Shown one piece after another: positions 37,118-45,823 of a DNA stretch of 58,871 nucleotides (the stretch's first letter is position 1; each line of letters starts with the position of its first letter). The notes beneath the pieces were generated by a model, which worked only from the letters and a program-made list of their open reading frames with translations, was not told the DNA's origin and did not search any database. A program made the translations under genes and the position numbers. Where the stretch lies: assembly GCA_002438605.1 (NCBI GenBank), contig DJPR01000026.1, positions 1 to 58,871 on the forward strand, written 5' to 3'. This DNA is from Ruminococcus sp. UBA6407 (GTDB taxonomy: Bacteria > Bacillota > Clostridia > Oscillospirales > Ruminococcaceae).

Positions 37118-37849
37118 TTACTTTTCAAAATATCTCTTTTTGCGTACATAGAACGGTTCTTCCACAGAAGCCGCTTTTTTGCCTATATTCTGTTCATAGC
37201 TTATAAAGCAGAGGTGGTCATTGCTTTTTATAATTTTTGAAAGATACTTTGAGAGGGGTACAAACAGTTTTCTTGTACTGCCTATCATATCAACAACTAT
37301 AAGAAGCTGAGGCTTTTCACAGCCGCGTATCATCTCAACGATATAAGCCTTGTCAACATTAGGCTGTTTTGCAAGGAATTTTGATGCAGCCTTTTTGATA
37401 TATGCAACAGAACGCTGAGGTCTGCGGTAGTTTATGGTATCCTCCTCATTATATGAAATAGCCTTGATTTTAAGATTCTGAGCAATCATAAGTATGCTTT
37501 TTATTTCATGCGATGTAAATTCCTTGCCGTAGGAATTAGGATTCAATACGGCTGAGGCTGTCTGAATAAGGTCAAAAAGACGCAGACAGTTTATTTTGTA
37601 GCAGTCAACATAACGCTTTGCAAACTGCTGTAAAGCACGAAAGCTTGTAAAAAACGGTATAAATATATCTCCGTTTGGATTTTGAGTTGTAATCAACTCC
37701 AGCTTAACGCCGCCTTCACTTGCAGATCTTTCATGCGTTACAGGCTTTCTGCAAATAACATAAACGTCGCTTCTTATGAGCATTTTAAGAAAATCTGCTC
37801 TTTTAGACGGGTCTGTAATAGCAGCTTTCAATAATTCGTCAAGATTCAT
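37118..37849 (-). CDS. SseB family protein
   Basis: The 243-residue protein has an SseB-like N-terminal domain (about residues 15-130), with [15 protein letters not shown] and [17 protein letters not shown]-terminal part (about 150-240) has the strand-helix pattern of the SseB C-terminal domain ([22 protein letters not shown]). SseB proteins in Proteobacteria act in sulfur metabolism or serine sensitivity, and their role in Firmicutes is not known. The ATG at 37849 is chosen because the domain begins at [10 protein letters not shown]. It is inside the ruv operon, but no DNA-repair motif is seen. Confidence 0.72.
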   Translation of the reverse strand: MNLDELLKAAITDPSKRADFLKMLIRSDVYVICRKPVTHERSASEGGVKLELITTQNPNGDIFIPFFTSFRALQQFAKRYVDCYKINCLRLFDLIQTASAVLNPNSYGKEFTSHEIKSILMIAQNLKIKAISYNEEDTINYRRPQRSVAYIKKAASKFLAKQPNVDKAYIVEMIRGCEKPQLLIVVDMIGSTRKLFVPLSKYLSKIIKSNDHLCFISYEQNIGKKAASVEEPFYVRKKRYFEK

Positions 37850-37883
37850 ACATATATCATCCTTTCCGTAAAGAACTTTTAAA

Positions 37884-37971
37884 AGCAACATCATACAAAG
37901 TTGGTTTTATAGCAATACAACAATATGCCGCATTATTTTATTGCATTTCTATATAGCCTTTAGGTATTGCC
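37884..37971. repeat. Interrupted copy of the dispersed palindrome
   Basis: The left arm AGCAACATCATACAAAG and the right arm GGTATTGCC are separated by about 60 bases that look unrelated. It may be a member broken by insertion or rearrangement, in the gap between ruvA and sseB. Confidence 0.4.
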
Positions 37972-37978
37972 GATTAAA

Positions 37979-38584
37979 TTATTTTTTGCTCATTGCTTTA
38001 AGCACTTCTTTTATTAAATCCTGAGTAGAGAGAGTCTGGTCTGCTTTTGCAAGGATCGGCATGACTTCCCCCTGAGTATATCCGAGTACCATAAGAGCTT
38101 CCAGAGCCTCTGACAGTGAGGTGGACTCCTGAACTGACGCAACAGATGGTATATCCGCAAAATCCGTTTTAAGTCCGCTGTCTTTTGCGATTTTATCTTT
38201 CAGTTCCAAAACTATTCGCTGAGCTGTTTTAGCACCAATGCCCTTGGTCTTTGTAAAGAGCTTGCTGTCACCTGATGCCACAAGCATTGCAAACTTTTCG
38301 GGAGTAACGTCTGACAAAATGGCAAGGGCGGCCTTTGGCCCTACACCTGAAACGGAAATAAGCATTTTAAAGCAGTTAAGCTCCTGCTGAGTGGAAAAGC
38401 CAAAAAGCTCCGCCATGTCCTCACGAATATATAAGTATGTATACAGCAGGCATTCACTGCCGATTTCTCCTATTTTTGAGATTGTAGTATAAGTAGTGCG
38501 GCAGGCATAGCCTACTCCCGCACATTCAATAACGGCAAGATTAAGCTCCTTGACTGTGATTTTACCTCTTACACTGTATATCAT
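37979..38584 (-). CDS. ruvA: Holliday junction protein RuvA
   Basis: The 201-residue protein has the N-terminal OB fold, the helix-hairpin-helix segments ISVSGVGPKAALAILS and TKGIGAKTAQRIVLELKDK, and the C-terminal domain III that binds RuvB (ALMVLGYTQGEVM). It recognises Holliday junctions. It follows ruvC by 16 bases. All domains are complete. Confidence 0.96.
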   Translation of the reverse strand: MIYSVRGKITVKELNLAVIECAGVGYACRTTYTTISKIGEIGSECLLYTYLYIREDMAELFGFSTQQELNCFKMLISVSGVGPKAALAILSDVTPEKFAMLVASGDSKLFTKTKGIGAKTAQRIVLELKDKIAKDSGLKTDFADIPSVASVQESTSLSEALEALMVLGYTQGEVMPILAKADQTLSTQDLIKEVLKAMSKK

Positions 38585-38600
38585 GGAATATGCTCCTTTG

Positions 38601-39086
38601 CTATTTTAAAATAGAAAACCGAAAGCTGTGACCATGGCATATTGCAATAGCCAAAGCGTCAGCAGCGTCATCAGGCTTAGGGATATTAGCGAGTTTCAAT
38701 ATACTTCTTGTCATTTCCATAACCTGTTTTTTTTCAGCCTTGCCATAGCCGACAACTGCCTGTTTAACCTGAAGCGGAGTATATTCATATACCGGTACAT
38801 TTCTTTTAGCGGCGGAAAGTACCGTAACGCCCCTTGCCTGTGCAACGTCAATGGCTGTTTTCTGATTTGAAGTAAAGTAAAGACGCTCAATTGCCATACA
38901 TTCAGGTTTAAACTTTTCAAAAATAAATTCCAAGTCATCATGTATGCATTTCAGCCTATCAGGAAATGGTGTTCCTGCCTCGGTAAGAACAGCACCATAT
39001 TCAATAGGTTCAAAATCAACACCGTTGTAATCAAGAATTCCGAACCCGACAATAGCATAACCGGGGTCTATACCTAAAATCCTCAT
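38601..39086 (-). CDS. ruvC: Holliday junction resolvase RuvC
   Basis: The 161-residue endonuclease has the catalytic Asp in GIDPGYAIVGFG, Glu in IERLYFTSNQ, and the Asp pair in PDDAADALAIAICH. It cuts four-way junctions. It is the first gene of the ruv operon, with its own promoter about 65 bases upstream. No LexA-type GAACNNNNGTTC box is visible near that promoter. Confidence 0.96.
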   Translation of the reverse strand: MRILGIDPGYAIVGFGILDYNGVDFEPIEYGAVLTEAGTPFPDRLKCIHDDLEFIFEKFKPECMAIERLYFTSNQKTAIDVAQARGVTVLSAAKRNVPVYEYTPLQVKQAVVGYGKAEKKQVMEMTRSILKLANIPKPDDAADALAIAICHGHSFRFSILK

Positions 39087-39108
39087 AAAACAAGTCTGCT
39101 CCGTTTCT

Positions 39109-39130
39109 GCCGCACAATCATTATGCGGTA
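39109..39130. repeat. Small palindrome in the ruvC leader
   Basis: TGCCGCACAAT and ATTATGCGGTA pair around a single C. It is the core of the dispersed palindrome family and would form a hairpin in the ruvC leader, about 30 bases before the start codon. Confidence 0.5.
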
Positions 39131-39147
39131 TTACCCTAATTATAATT

Positions 39148-39177
39148 ATTATAACACATTTACTTTTATATTTGCAA
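39148..39177 (-). promoter_or_regulatory. Promoter for the ruv operon
   Basis: On the minus strand TTGCAA, 18-bp spacer, TATAAT (39153-39148). A second TATAAT overlaps nearby. It would give a leader of about 55 bases. Confidence 0.65.
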
Positions 39178-39196
39178 TATATTTATTCCTTTTTTA

Positions 39197-39225
39197 TTGA
39201 TTTTTATAAAAAAAGCTGTTAGAAT
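39197..39225 (+). promoter_or_regulatory. Promoter for pheA-metH
   Basis: TTGATT (39197-39202), 17-bp spacer, TAGAAT (39220-39225), about 90 bases before pheA. It is divergent from the ruv promoter. Confidence 0.65.
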
Positions 39226-39316
39226 AATAGATGTATAAAAACAGCATGCAAAATGCAGGGGCAGTAATGCAAAACGACTGTTTTGCGGATATGCCTGAAT
39301 ATAATGAGGTATTACA

Positions 39317-40441
39317 ATGGAACTTAAAGAACTGAGAAACAGAATTGATGAAATAGACAGCAAAATTTTAAGACTTTTTGAGCAGAGAATGTCTGTATGC
39401 AGGAAGGTTGCTTTATATAAAAAGGAACATGACCTTCCCGTATTTCAAGGCGGACGTGAGGACGAGGTAATAAATAACATCAGAAATCAGACAAAAGAGG
39501 AAGAACTGAAAAACGGTACAGCGGCATTGTTTACCACTATAATGGATATAAGCAAGCATCTTCAGCAGCAGGAACTTCTGAAAAGTAGTAATATTTCCCT
39601 TTTTCCTCCTGTTGAACCTGTAAGACTTGCAGATGCCGTAAAAATCGGCTGTCAGGGAACATCAGGTTCTAATTCTGAAACAGCGGCAAATATGATTTTC
39701 GGATATGACAGGTCATTAACATTCTATCATACGTTTGAGGACGTTTTTAAAGCTGTGGAAAGGGAAGAAATTGAATACGGAGTGATTCCGATAAATAATT
39801 CGACAGCAGGTTCAGTTACTCAGACGTATGACCTGATGAGCAAGTACAGCTTTTACATAATAAAATCAGTGTGTGTTGAGATAAATCACTGCCTTGCAGT
39901 CAGGGAGGATACTGATATTTCTGAAATTCAGGAGGTCATCTCTCACCCTCAGGCCTTGTCACAGTGTTCGGAATATCTGGCAAAATGCGGATTTAAAACA
40001 GTTCCTTATGACAATACTGCTACTGCGGCAAAATATGTTGCGGAAAGCTCTGAAAAGATTGCGGCGGTATGCTCGGAGGATTGTGCTAAAATCTTAGGAC
40101 TTAAAATCGTTAAAAGGGAAATTGCAAATTCTATTCCGAATTTTACAAAATTTATCTGTATTTCAAAGAATTTTCAGGTTTTGCCTGAGGCTGATACGAT
40201 TTCAGTTGTTCTGAAATTGCCTAACACTCAGGGAAGTCTTTACCGACTGCTTACAAAATTCTTTGTAAACGGACTTAATCTGGATAAGCTTGAAAGCCGC
40301 CCTATAAAAAACGGCAGCTTTGAAGTTATGTTTTATCTTGACTTTAAAGGGAATATTAAAGATAAGGGCGTGGCAGCTCTGATTGCAGACCTGTCACAAA
40401 ATCTGGAATTTTTCAAATTCCTTGGTGCTCACTGTGAATAA
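39317..40441 (+). CDS. pheA: Bifunctional chorismate mutase / prephenate dehydratase
   Basis: The 374-residue protein combines three parts: an AroQ-type chorismate mutase (residues 1-85, LKELRNRIDEIDSKIL), prephenate dehydratase (about 108-285, with the STAGSVTQTYDL catalytic Thr region) and a C-terminal ACT domain (about 295-374). The ACT domain normally gives feedback control by phenylalanine, and here ESRP (LDKLESRPIKNG) is the conserved regulatory motif. It makes phenylpyruvate from chorismate. The ATG follows GAGG by 7 bases. It is 16 bases upstream of metH. Confidence 0.93.
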   Translation: MELKELRNRIDEIDSKILRLFEQRMSVCRKVALYKKEHDLPVFQGGREDEVINNIRNQTKEEELKNGTAALFTTIMDISKHLQQQELLKSSNISLFPPVEPVRLADAVKIGCQGTSGSNSETAANMIFGYDRSLTFYHTFEDVFKAVEREEIEYGVIPINNSTAGSVTQTYDLMSKYSFYIIKSVCVEINHCLAVREDTDISEIQEVISHPQALSQCSEYLAKCGFKTVPYDNTATAAKYVAESSEKIAAVCSEDCAKILGLKIVKREIANSIPNFTKFICISKNFQVLPEADTISVVLKLPNTQGSLYRLLTKFFVNGLNLDKLESRPIKNGSFEVMFYLDFKGNIKDKGVAALIADLSQNLEFFKFLGAHCE

Positions 40442-40457
40442 GAATTCAGGAGGTCTT

Positions 40458-42809
40458 ATGTTTAAAAAGCTGCTTGAAAAGGATTTCGTATTTTTAGACG
40501 GCGGTATGGGAACTATGATTCAGTCAACAGGAGTTGACGCAGGACATATCCCTGAACTGCTCAATATTACAAATCCTGATATAATAAAGGATATTCACCG
40601 CAGTTACATTGAAAGCGGTTCTGATATTATTTATGCAAATACTTTTGGTGCAAATTCGTATAAGCTGAAAGACAGCGGATATACGGTTGAACAGGTAATC
40701 GGAGCAGGAGTAGAAAATGCTCTGAGGGTTTGTGACGGAAAGGCTTTGACTGCTCTTGACTTAGGGCCTATCGGTCAGCTTCTTGAACCAACGGGAACAC
40801 TGTCATTTGAAGATGCATATAACTGCTACAAGCAAATGATACTTGCAGGCAGTAAAGCTGATTTAATCGTAATTGAAACAATGACAGATCTGTACGAAGT
40901 GAAAGCGGCAGTTCTTGCGGCAAAGGAAAACAGCAGCAAGCCGATTTTATGCACAATGACCTTTGAAGAAAATCAGCGTACATTTACAGGAGTAAGCGTT
41001 GAATGTATGGCGGCAGTTTTGCAGGGACTTGGCGTAGACGCTATAGGCGTCAACTGTTCGCTTGGCCCTGACGGACTTTATCCTATTGTTGAAAAACTTG
41101 TAAAGCACACAAATCTGCCTGTTATAGTCAAGGCAAATGCAGGACTTCCCGACCCTGTCACCAATTTATTCAATGTTGATCCTGATGAATTTGCTGAAAG
41201 TTCAGCAAAACTTGCACAGCTTGGAGTAAAAATCCTCGGCGGATGCTGCGGAACAACTCCGGCTCATATAAAAGCACTCGTTCAGAAGCTTGACAGAATA
41301 AAATATACAAAATCTGCTTATAAAGCTGTATCAGCAGTATGTTCGGGTACAGCATATGTGGAAATTACCGAGCCCAGAGTTATAGGAGAGCGAATTAACC
41401 CTACAGGAAAAAAGCGATTTAAGGAGGCTCTTTTAAACAATGACATAAATTATATTTTAAGTCAGGCAATAGAGCAGATTCAGGCAGGTGCGGATATTCT
41501 TGATGTTAATGTAGGACTTCCGTCAATTGACGAAAGGGCTATGATGGTTACCGCTGTCAAAGCTATACAGTCCGTAACAAATGCACCATTACAGCTTGAT
41601 TCCACAATTCCAGAGGTTCTTGAAGCAGGTCTGCGTATTTATAACGGCAAGCCGATTGTGAACTCGGTAAATGGTGAGGACGAATCAATGAACGCAATAC
41701 TTCCGCTTGTAAAGAAGTATGGAGCAGCTGTTATAGGTCTGACGCTTGATAAGGGCGGTATTCCTAAGACTGCTCAGGGACGTTTTGAAATTGCTGAAAA
41801 AATAATGAACAAAGCCTTAAAGTTTGGTATTCCCAAAGAGGATATTTATATCGACTGCCTTACGCTTACTGCTTCTGCCGAACAGGAGGGCGTTATGGAA
41901 ACTCTAAACGCTCTCAAGCGTGTTAAAGAGGAGCTTGGACTAAAAACTGTTCTCGGAGTTTCAAATATTTCTTTCGGACTTCCGAACAGAGAGCTTATTA
42001 CACGAACATTTCTTACAATGGCACTCCAGAATGGTCTTGACCTTCCGATAATCAATCCGAATGTTGAGTCAATAATAGGTGCAGTCAGAGCGTATAAGCT
42101 GCTTACTGCAATTGACAAAAATTCTGTTGAGTTTATAAAGGCATACAGTCAGGCTGTTCCTCAGACTGCTCCGAAAAGTGACATCAAGAAGGTTGACATC
42201 TTTTATGCAATGGAAAACGGACTTAAAGATGAGGGAGCTAAAGCTGTTGAGGAACTGCTCAAAACAACAGATGCCATGGATATAATAAACAATTATCTCA
42301 TTCCGGCACTTGATTCAGCAGGGGCAAAATTTGAAAAGGGAGAGATTTTCCTGCCTCAGCTTATCCTTACAGCAGGAGTAGCTCAGGCTTGCTTTGAGGT
42401 GCTTAAAAAGGAGCTTTCTGCAAGCGGTGAACAGCCTGTTTCAAAGGGAGAGATAGTCCTTGCAACTGTAAAGGGCGATATTCACGATATTGGAAAGAAT
42501 ATTGTAAAGGTACTCCTTGAAAGCTATGGTTATAAGGTTATTGATTTGGGCAAGGACGTTGACAAGCAAACTGTTCTTGATGCGGCTGTTCAGCATAAGG
42601 TAAGGCTGGTTGGACTTTCTGCACTTATGACAACTACTCTTGGTTCTATGGAGGATACAATCGAACTTCTGAACGATAAATATCCTGAATGTAAAACTGT
42701 TGTCGGCGGAGCTGTTCTTACGGCTGATTATGCGAAGAAAATCAATGCTGATTTTTATGCAAAGGACGCTAAGGAAACCGTTGATATTGCAGGCTCTGTT
42801 TTCAACTGA
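40458..42809 (+). CDS. metH: Cobalamin-dependent methionine synthase without activation domain
   Basis: The 783-residue protein has a homocysteine-binding barrel (residues 1-290) with zinc Cys in GVNCSLGP (near 199) and GGCCGTT (near 263 and 264). A pterin-binding barrel follows (about 310-550), then a cobalamin cap and a B12 domain with KGDIHDIGKNIV (near 673) holding the cobalt His. The S-adenosylmethionine-dependent activation domain of Escherichia coli MetH is missing, as in many clostridia. Reactivation then needs a separate protein, not seen here. The ATG follows AGGAGG. It is probably co-transcribed with pheA. Confidence 0.93.
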   Translation: MFKKLLEKDFVFLDGGMGTMIQSTGVDAGHIPELLNITNPDIIKDIHRSYIESGSDIIYANTFGANSYKLKDSGYTVEQVIGAGVENALRVCDGKALTALDLGPIGQLLEPTGTLSFEDAYNCYKQMILAGSKADLIVIETMTDLYEVKAAVLAAKENSSKPILCTMTFEENQRTFTGVSVECMAAVLQGLGVDAIGVNCSLGPDGLYPIVEKLVKHTNLPVIVKANAGLPDPVTNLFNVDPDEFAESSAKLAQLGVKILGGCCGTTPAHIKALVQKLDRIKYTKSAYKAVSAVCSGTAYVEITEPRVIGERINPTGKKRFKEALLNNDINYILSQAIEQIQAGADILDVNVGLPSIDERAMMVTAVKAIQSVTNAPLQLDSTIPEVLEAGLRIYNGKPIVNSVNGEDESMNAILPLVKKYGAAVIGLTLDKGGIPKTAQGRFEIAEKIMNKALKFGIPKEDIYIDCLTLTASAEQEGVMETLNALKRVKEELGLKTVLGVSNISFGLPNRELITRTFLTMALQNGLDLPIINPNVESIIGAVRAYKLLTAIDKNSVEFIKAYSQAVPQTAPKSDIKKVDIFYAMENGLKDEGAKAVEELLKTTDAMDIINNYLIPALDSAGAKFEKGEIFLPQLILTAGVAQACFEVLKKELSASGEQPVSKGEIVLATVKGDIHDIGKNIVKVLLESYGYKVIDLGKDVDKQTVLDAAVQHKVRLVGLSALMTTTLGSMEDTIELLNDKYPECKTVVGGAVLTADYAKKINADFYAKDAKETVDIAGSVFN

Positions 42810-42962
42810 TAATTTGGTTAAAATATTACAAGTAGTTACAAATTATATACACGTATACCTATAACCAGCTGTTTTATTGTGCGTAAAACAATAAAATGGA
42901 ACAAAGTTTTTGTGCATAATAACGGATTTGGAGTTTCTAAAGCAAAAAAGTGCTTTTAGGTC

Positions 42963-42991
42963 TTGACGAAACTATAAAAATAGTTTATAAT
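42963..42991 (+). promoter_or_regulatory. Strong promoter in the metH-ymdB gap
   Basis: TTGACG (42963-42968), 17-bp spacer, TATAAT (42986-42991). No gene of normal size starts downstream before a terminator, so the promoter appears to serve a short RNA. Expected start near 42998. Confidence 0.75.
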
Positions 42992-42997
42992 ATCTAT

Positions 42998-43118
42998 AGT
43001 GTTTAATAATAAATTAAATTATTAACACTCGTTTTGTTGTCTCCTTTCTTTTGTTCTACACATATTTTAATTTGTTTTATTTAAAGCAGGACGGTTGTCC
43101 TGCTCTTTTTCTCTTTTT
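42998..43118 (+). ncRNA. Probable small non-coding RNA, about 120 nt
   Basis: The RNA would start at the base of a 5' hairpin (AGTGTTTAATAAT paired with ATTATTAACACT, 42998-43029). It continues through an unpaired pyrimidine-rich part with CTCCTTTC (43041-43048), and ends in an intrinsic terminator (43084-43118: AAGCAGGAC / GTCCTGCT, then CTTTTTCTCTTTTT). No ORF with a ribosome binding site lies inside. CTCCTTTC is the exact complement of GAAAGGAG, a common Shine-Dalgarno sequence in this genome (one lies before ftsK). This suggests a trans-acting sRNA, but expression and targets are inferred. Confidence 0.6.
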
Positions 43119-43276
43119 ATTATAATTTTACATTACCATTATGGCAGGTTTAGAGCAATTTGCAGATGTGAATAAATAGTTCGGTTACCCATGATTAACT
43201 GCATCAGTGATATTTTTCATATTATTTTGGGTATAATTGTAATAAAATAATTTTAATGAATCAAAGGAACTTTATT
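43119..43276. other. Rest of the 467-base metH-ymdB gap
   Basis: After the sRNA terminator I see AT-rich sequence with a TATAAT-like element near 43230, possibly the ymdB promoter (a -35 is not clear), and the ymdB ribosome binding site AAAGGA. The 150 bases before the sRNA promoter (42810-42960) show no gene. Confidence 0.4.
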
Positions 43277-44041
43277 ATGAATTTACTTTTTATCGGAGAT
43301 GTGGTCGGAAAAAGCGGCTGCGATTTTCTTGCTCAAAAGCTGCATAAAATAAAAAAAGATTATTCTATAGACGTTACTGTTGTAAATGGTGAAAATTCAG
43401 CTAACGGCAACGGTATAACCAAACATTCCGCACAGTCAATTTTGAACTGCGGAGCTGATATAATCACGACAGGCAACCATGCATTCAAAAGACGTGAGGC
43501 AATGGAAATTTATGATAACGATGTTATTTTGCGTCCATACAACTATCCTGAGGGCTGTATTGGCAAGGGGATCTGTACACTCGATATGGGGTTGTGCAAA
43601 ATAGCTGTTATAAATATGTCGGGAACGGTCTACCTCGACCCTCTTGACAATCCTTTTACTGCAATGGACAGAATTTTACCGCAGCTTGATACTCCGAATA
43701 TTTTTGTGGACTTTCATGCTGAGGCAACTGCCGAAAAAAAGGCTATGGGACATTATCTTACAGGAAAGGTTACTGCGGTTATGGGTACTCATACTCACGT
43801 TCAGACGGCTGATGAAACCATTTTAGGTGAACACACCGCTTATATTACAGACGCAGGAATGACAGGGCCGGAAAATTCAGTATTGGGAGTTGCTGTTAAA
43901 CCGGCTGTTGACAGAATGCGTTTCAGGTTTCCTGTTCGCTTTACAGAAGCAGAAGGCTCTTGTATTTTAAATGGAGTTGTTATTAATTTTGACCAAAAAA
44001 CCGGCAAAAGCAACAAAATCGAGCGAATTATTATAAGATAA
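43277..44041 (+). CDS. ymdB: YmdB family metallophosphoesterase
   Basis: The 254-residue protein has the metal-binding motifs FIGDVVGKSG, NGENSANGNG, TTGNHAFKRRE, and a His pair in MGTHTHVQTADE. In Bacillus subtilis YmdB hydrolyses cyclic nucleotides and affects RNase Y and biofilm or sporulation decisions, and it lies next to spoVS there as here. The ATG at 43277 is preferred (AAAGGA 7 bases upstream) over one 7 codons earlier. It begins about 160 bases after the small RNA. Confidence 0.93.
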   Translation: MNLLFIGDVVGKSGCDFLAQKLHKIKKDYSIDVTVVNGENSANGNGITKHSAQSILNCGADIITTGNHAFKRREAMEIYDNDVILRPYNYPEGCIGKGICTLDMGLCKIAVINMSGTVYLDPLDNPFTAMDRILPQLDTPNIFVDFHAEATAEKKAMGHYLTGKVTAVMGTHTHVQTADETILGEHTAYITDAGMTGPENSVLGVAVKPAVDRMRFRFPVRFTEAEGSCILNGVVINFDQKTGKSNKIERIIIR

Positions 44042-44063
44042 TGCACAAAATTTTGAAAATCTA

Positions 44064-44092
44064 TTGCATTTTACGAAAAGATAGTGTATAAT
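44064..44092 (+). promoter_or_regulatory. Promoter for spoVS
   Basis: TTGCAT (44064-44069), 17-bp spacer, TATAAT (44087-44092), about 70 bases upstream of spoVS. It resembles a sigma-A promoter. Sigma-H, the usual regulator in Bacillus, cannot be excluded. Confidence 0.6.
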
Positions 44093-44162
44093 AAAAACAT
44101 GGAAAAGCCAATGACAAGGTCTTTACACTAATCTTACAAATTTTTTACGGGAGGCTTATATT

Positions 44163-44423
44163 ATGGAAATTTTAAAAGTATCATCACATTCATCTCCGAA
44201 TTCTGTTGCAGGAGCAATCGCAGGAGTTATCAGAGAACAGAAGGCTGTTGAGGTTCAGGCTGTAGGTGCAGGTGCTTCAAATCAGGCTGTTAAGGCTATT
44301 GCAATCGCAAGAGGCTATCTTGCTCCAATTGGTATTGACCTTATCTGTATTCCTGCTTTCGCTAACATTCAGATTGATGGCGAGGAAAGAACAGCTATTA
44401 AACTTATTTGTGAACAGAGATAA
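44163..44423 (+). CDS. spoVS: Stage V sporulation protein S
   Basis: The 86-residue protein is a single Alba-like domain beginning MEILKVSSHSSPNSVAGAIA, and includes VGAGASNQAVKAIAIARGYL. SpoVS is needed for late sporulation and coat or cortex formation in Bacillus. GGGAGG lies 9 bases before the ATG. The gene stands alone between a promoter and a terminator. Confidence 0.96.
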   Translation: MEILKVSSHSSPNSVAGAIAGVIREQKAVEVQAVGAGASNQAVKAIAIARGYLAPIGIDLICIPAFANIQIDGEERTAIKLICEQR

Positions 44424-44435
44424 GACATATTTACT

Positions 44436-44467
44436 AAACAGTCGCTTGTTTTGAGCGACTGTTTTTA
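44436..44467 (+). terminator. Intrinsic terminator after spoVS
   Basis: The stem AAACAGTCGCT / AGCGACTGTTT is followed by TTTATGTT. Confidence 0.9.
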
Positions 44468-44614
44468 TGTTATAATTTGATAAATTTCAAATCCAAATAT
44501 CAAATATAGTATACAACATAACAAAAATCAGCCATTTTCTTAACATCTTATAGACAAACAACTAAAAAAATGATAAACTAGCATTGTAGGAAAAATAATT
44601 TAGTAAATACCGTA

Positions 44615-44650
44615 CGGCTGCAATATGGGCTGTGCGGTGTTTCATGTGTA
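44615..44650. repeat. Imperfect stem, possibly a relic of the dispersed palindrome
   Basis: ATACCGTACGGCT and GCTGTGCGGTGTTT can pair with several mismatches. It lies in the 282-base gap between spoVS and the minus-strand nucleotidyltransferase gene. The rest of the gap is AT-rich with no gene that I can support. Confidence 0.35.
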
Positions 44651-44676
44651 CTGCTTTTGATTTTTTATAAACCGTG

Positions 44677-44705
44677 AACGGACTTGAGATTTTTTCAAGT
44701 CCGTT
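44677..44705. terminator. Hairpin at the 3' end of the nucleotidyltransferase gene
   Basis: AACGGACTTG and CAAGTCCGTT pair perfectly around a short loop, directly after the stop codon of the minus-strand operon. The T-run is on the plus side (TTTTAC), so it terminates plus transcripts better. It may still end the minus-strand operon. Confidence 0.55.
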
Positions 44706-45821
44706 TTACTTGTTTTTAAATATCATTTTAATTTGACGCTTTGATGTGCTTTTGCTTGAAAATAAGGCTTTTATGTCTTTCCATATCCAGAAAAATGGCA
44801 GTAGAAACGGCAGACGCTCCAAAACAGGATATAGCGACTTCATTAATGAATAGGGCGGAAAAATCCTCCCGATTAAATATCTGAAACGTCCTTGACTTTT
44901 TATTCCGTTCTGAACATAGTTGTGAATTGTACCGTATGTACCGCTGGATATTATATAATCTCCCATGCTTTCAAGTACTTTTGAGCCGTTTCCTGATGCA
45001 AACCAAAAGTCAGCAAGTTTGTCGAAATCGTCTTTTAATTTAATAAGTTCAAGCTGTTCAAGTTTTTTATTTATATAAGTACAATCAAGTTTTGAGCTTA
45101 GATTTTTATTTATCATAAAGCAGTCCATGACTGAACGTATGCCGGTGCCGCCATTGCTGTAGTGTTTATAGAGGTGGACGAGGAAGTATATATAAAATTC
45201 TTCGTCTGTCATTTCATAAACAAATCGCTTTTCTTTTTGAGGACGTCCGCATTTAAAAGGGTCAGAGTAGTACTTTCTGAAAGACTTCCATTGCTCCGAA
45301 ATCAGAGCATTATGTATTTCAACGTGCATGACAGGCGGTTTATTAAATTCAATATGATGTGATAAATTATGCTTTTCACTTTTATATCCAAGCTCTTGTA
45401 AGATATTGCATACATTCGGAATACTGTTGCTTTCAACAATAATATCAAGGTCGGACATAAACCTCATGTCTGTTCGAGGGTAAAGCTGTTTCATGCGGCA
45501 GCCTTTGACAGCCATCATTTTTATTTCGCTTTTTTCAAATACATCGGAGATTTTTTTCAGTTCTGACCTTTGTGTAATGTCCCTTACAAGTGCCTTGTTC
45601 TTGATTTCTTTCCACTCGGAAAAAATTACATCATCAGGCTTGTTTTCAAGACGTTCAACAGCATAGCAGGCAGTATTTGCAGTATTATGATATTTTGCAA
45701 GCAAAAGCACTTCCTTCCAGCTTACATTATCAGGCTTTTCGTCAGGCACTTCACCGTTTAACGCACATTTCAAAAGATGTATAAGATAATCTCCGCAATC
45801 CTTTTTATACTGTTGGGACAT
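44706..45821 (-). CDS. Nucleotidyltransferase, NTP_transf_5-like, last gene of peptide operon
   Basis: The 371-residue protein fits the uncharacterised nucleotidyltransferase family NTP_transf_5. The motif is MMAVKGCRMKQLYPRTDMR followed by MSDLDIIVES, with acidic DLD for metal. The C-terminal part is helical and basic with a hydrophobic stretch (YPVLERLPFLLPFFWIW). These proteins occur beside lasso and other peptide genes and are thought to transfer a nucleotide or similar group to a peptide or lipid. The substrate here is unknown. The ATG follows AAAGGAG, and the gene begins 2 bases after the ABC gene stop. Confidence 0.8.
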   Translation of the reverse strand: MSQQYKKDCGDYLIHLLKCALNGEVPDEKPDNVSWKEVLLLAKYHNTANTACYAVERLENKPDDVIFSEWKEIKNKALVRDITQRSELKKISDVFEKSEIKMMAVKGCRMKQLYPRTDMRFMSDLDIIVESNSIPNVCNILQELGYKSEKHNLSHHIEFNKPPVMHVEIHNALISEQWKSFRKYYSDPFKCGRPQKEKRFVYEMTDEEFYIYFLVHLYKHYSNGGTGIRSVMDCFMINKNLSSKLDCTYINKKLEQLELIKLKDDFDKLADFWFASGNGSKVLESMGDYIISSGTYGTIHNYVQNGIKSQGRFRYLIGRIFPPYSLMKSLYPVLERLPFLLPFFWIWKDIKALFSSKSTSKRQIKMIFKNK

Positions 45822-45823
45822 TC

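Noticed and set aside
39087..39316. LexA box at the ruv promoter
   Set aside because: No GAACNNNNGTTC found between ruvC and pheA.
44562..44645. 27-codon frame beginning MKHRTAHIAAVRYLLNYF on the minus strand as a peptide precursor
   Set aside because: No ribosome binding site. It overlaps an imperfect palindrome and has no leader or conserved core that could be recognised.
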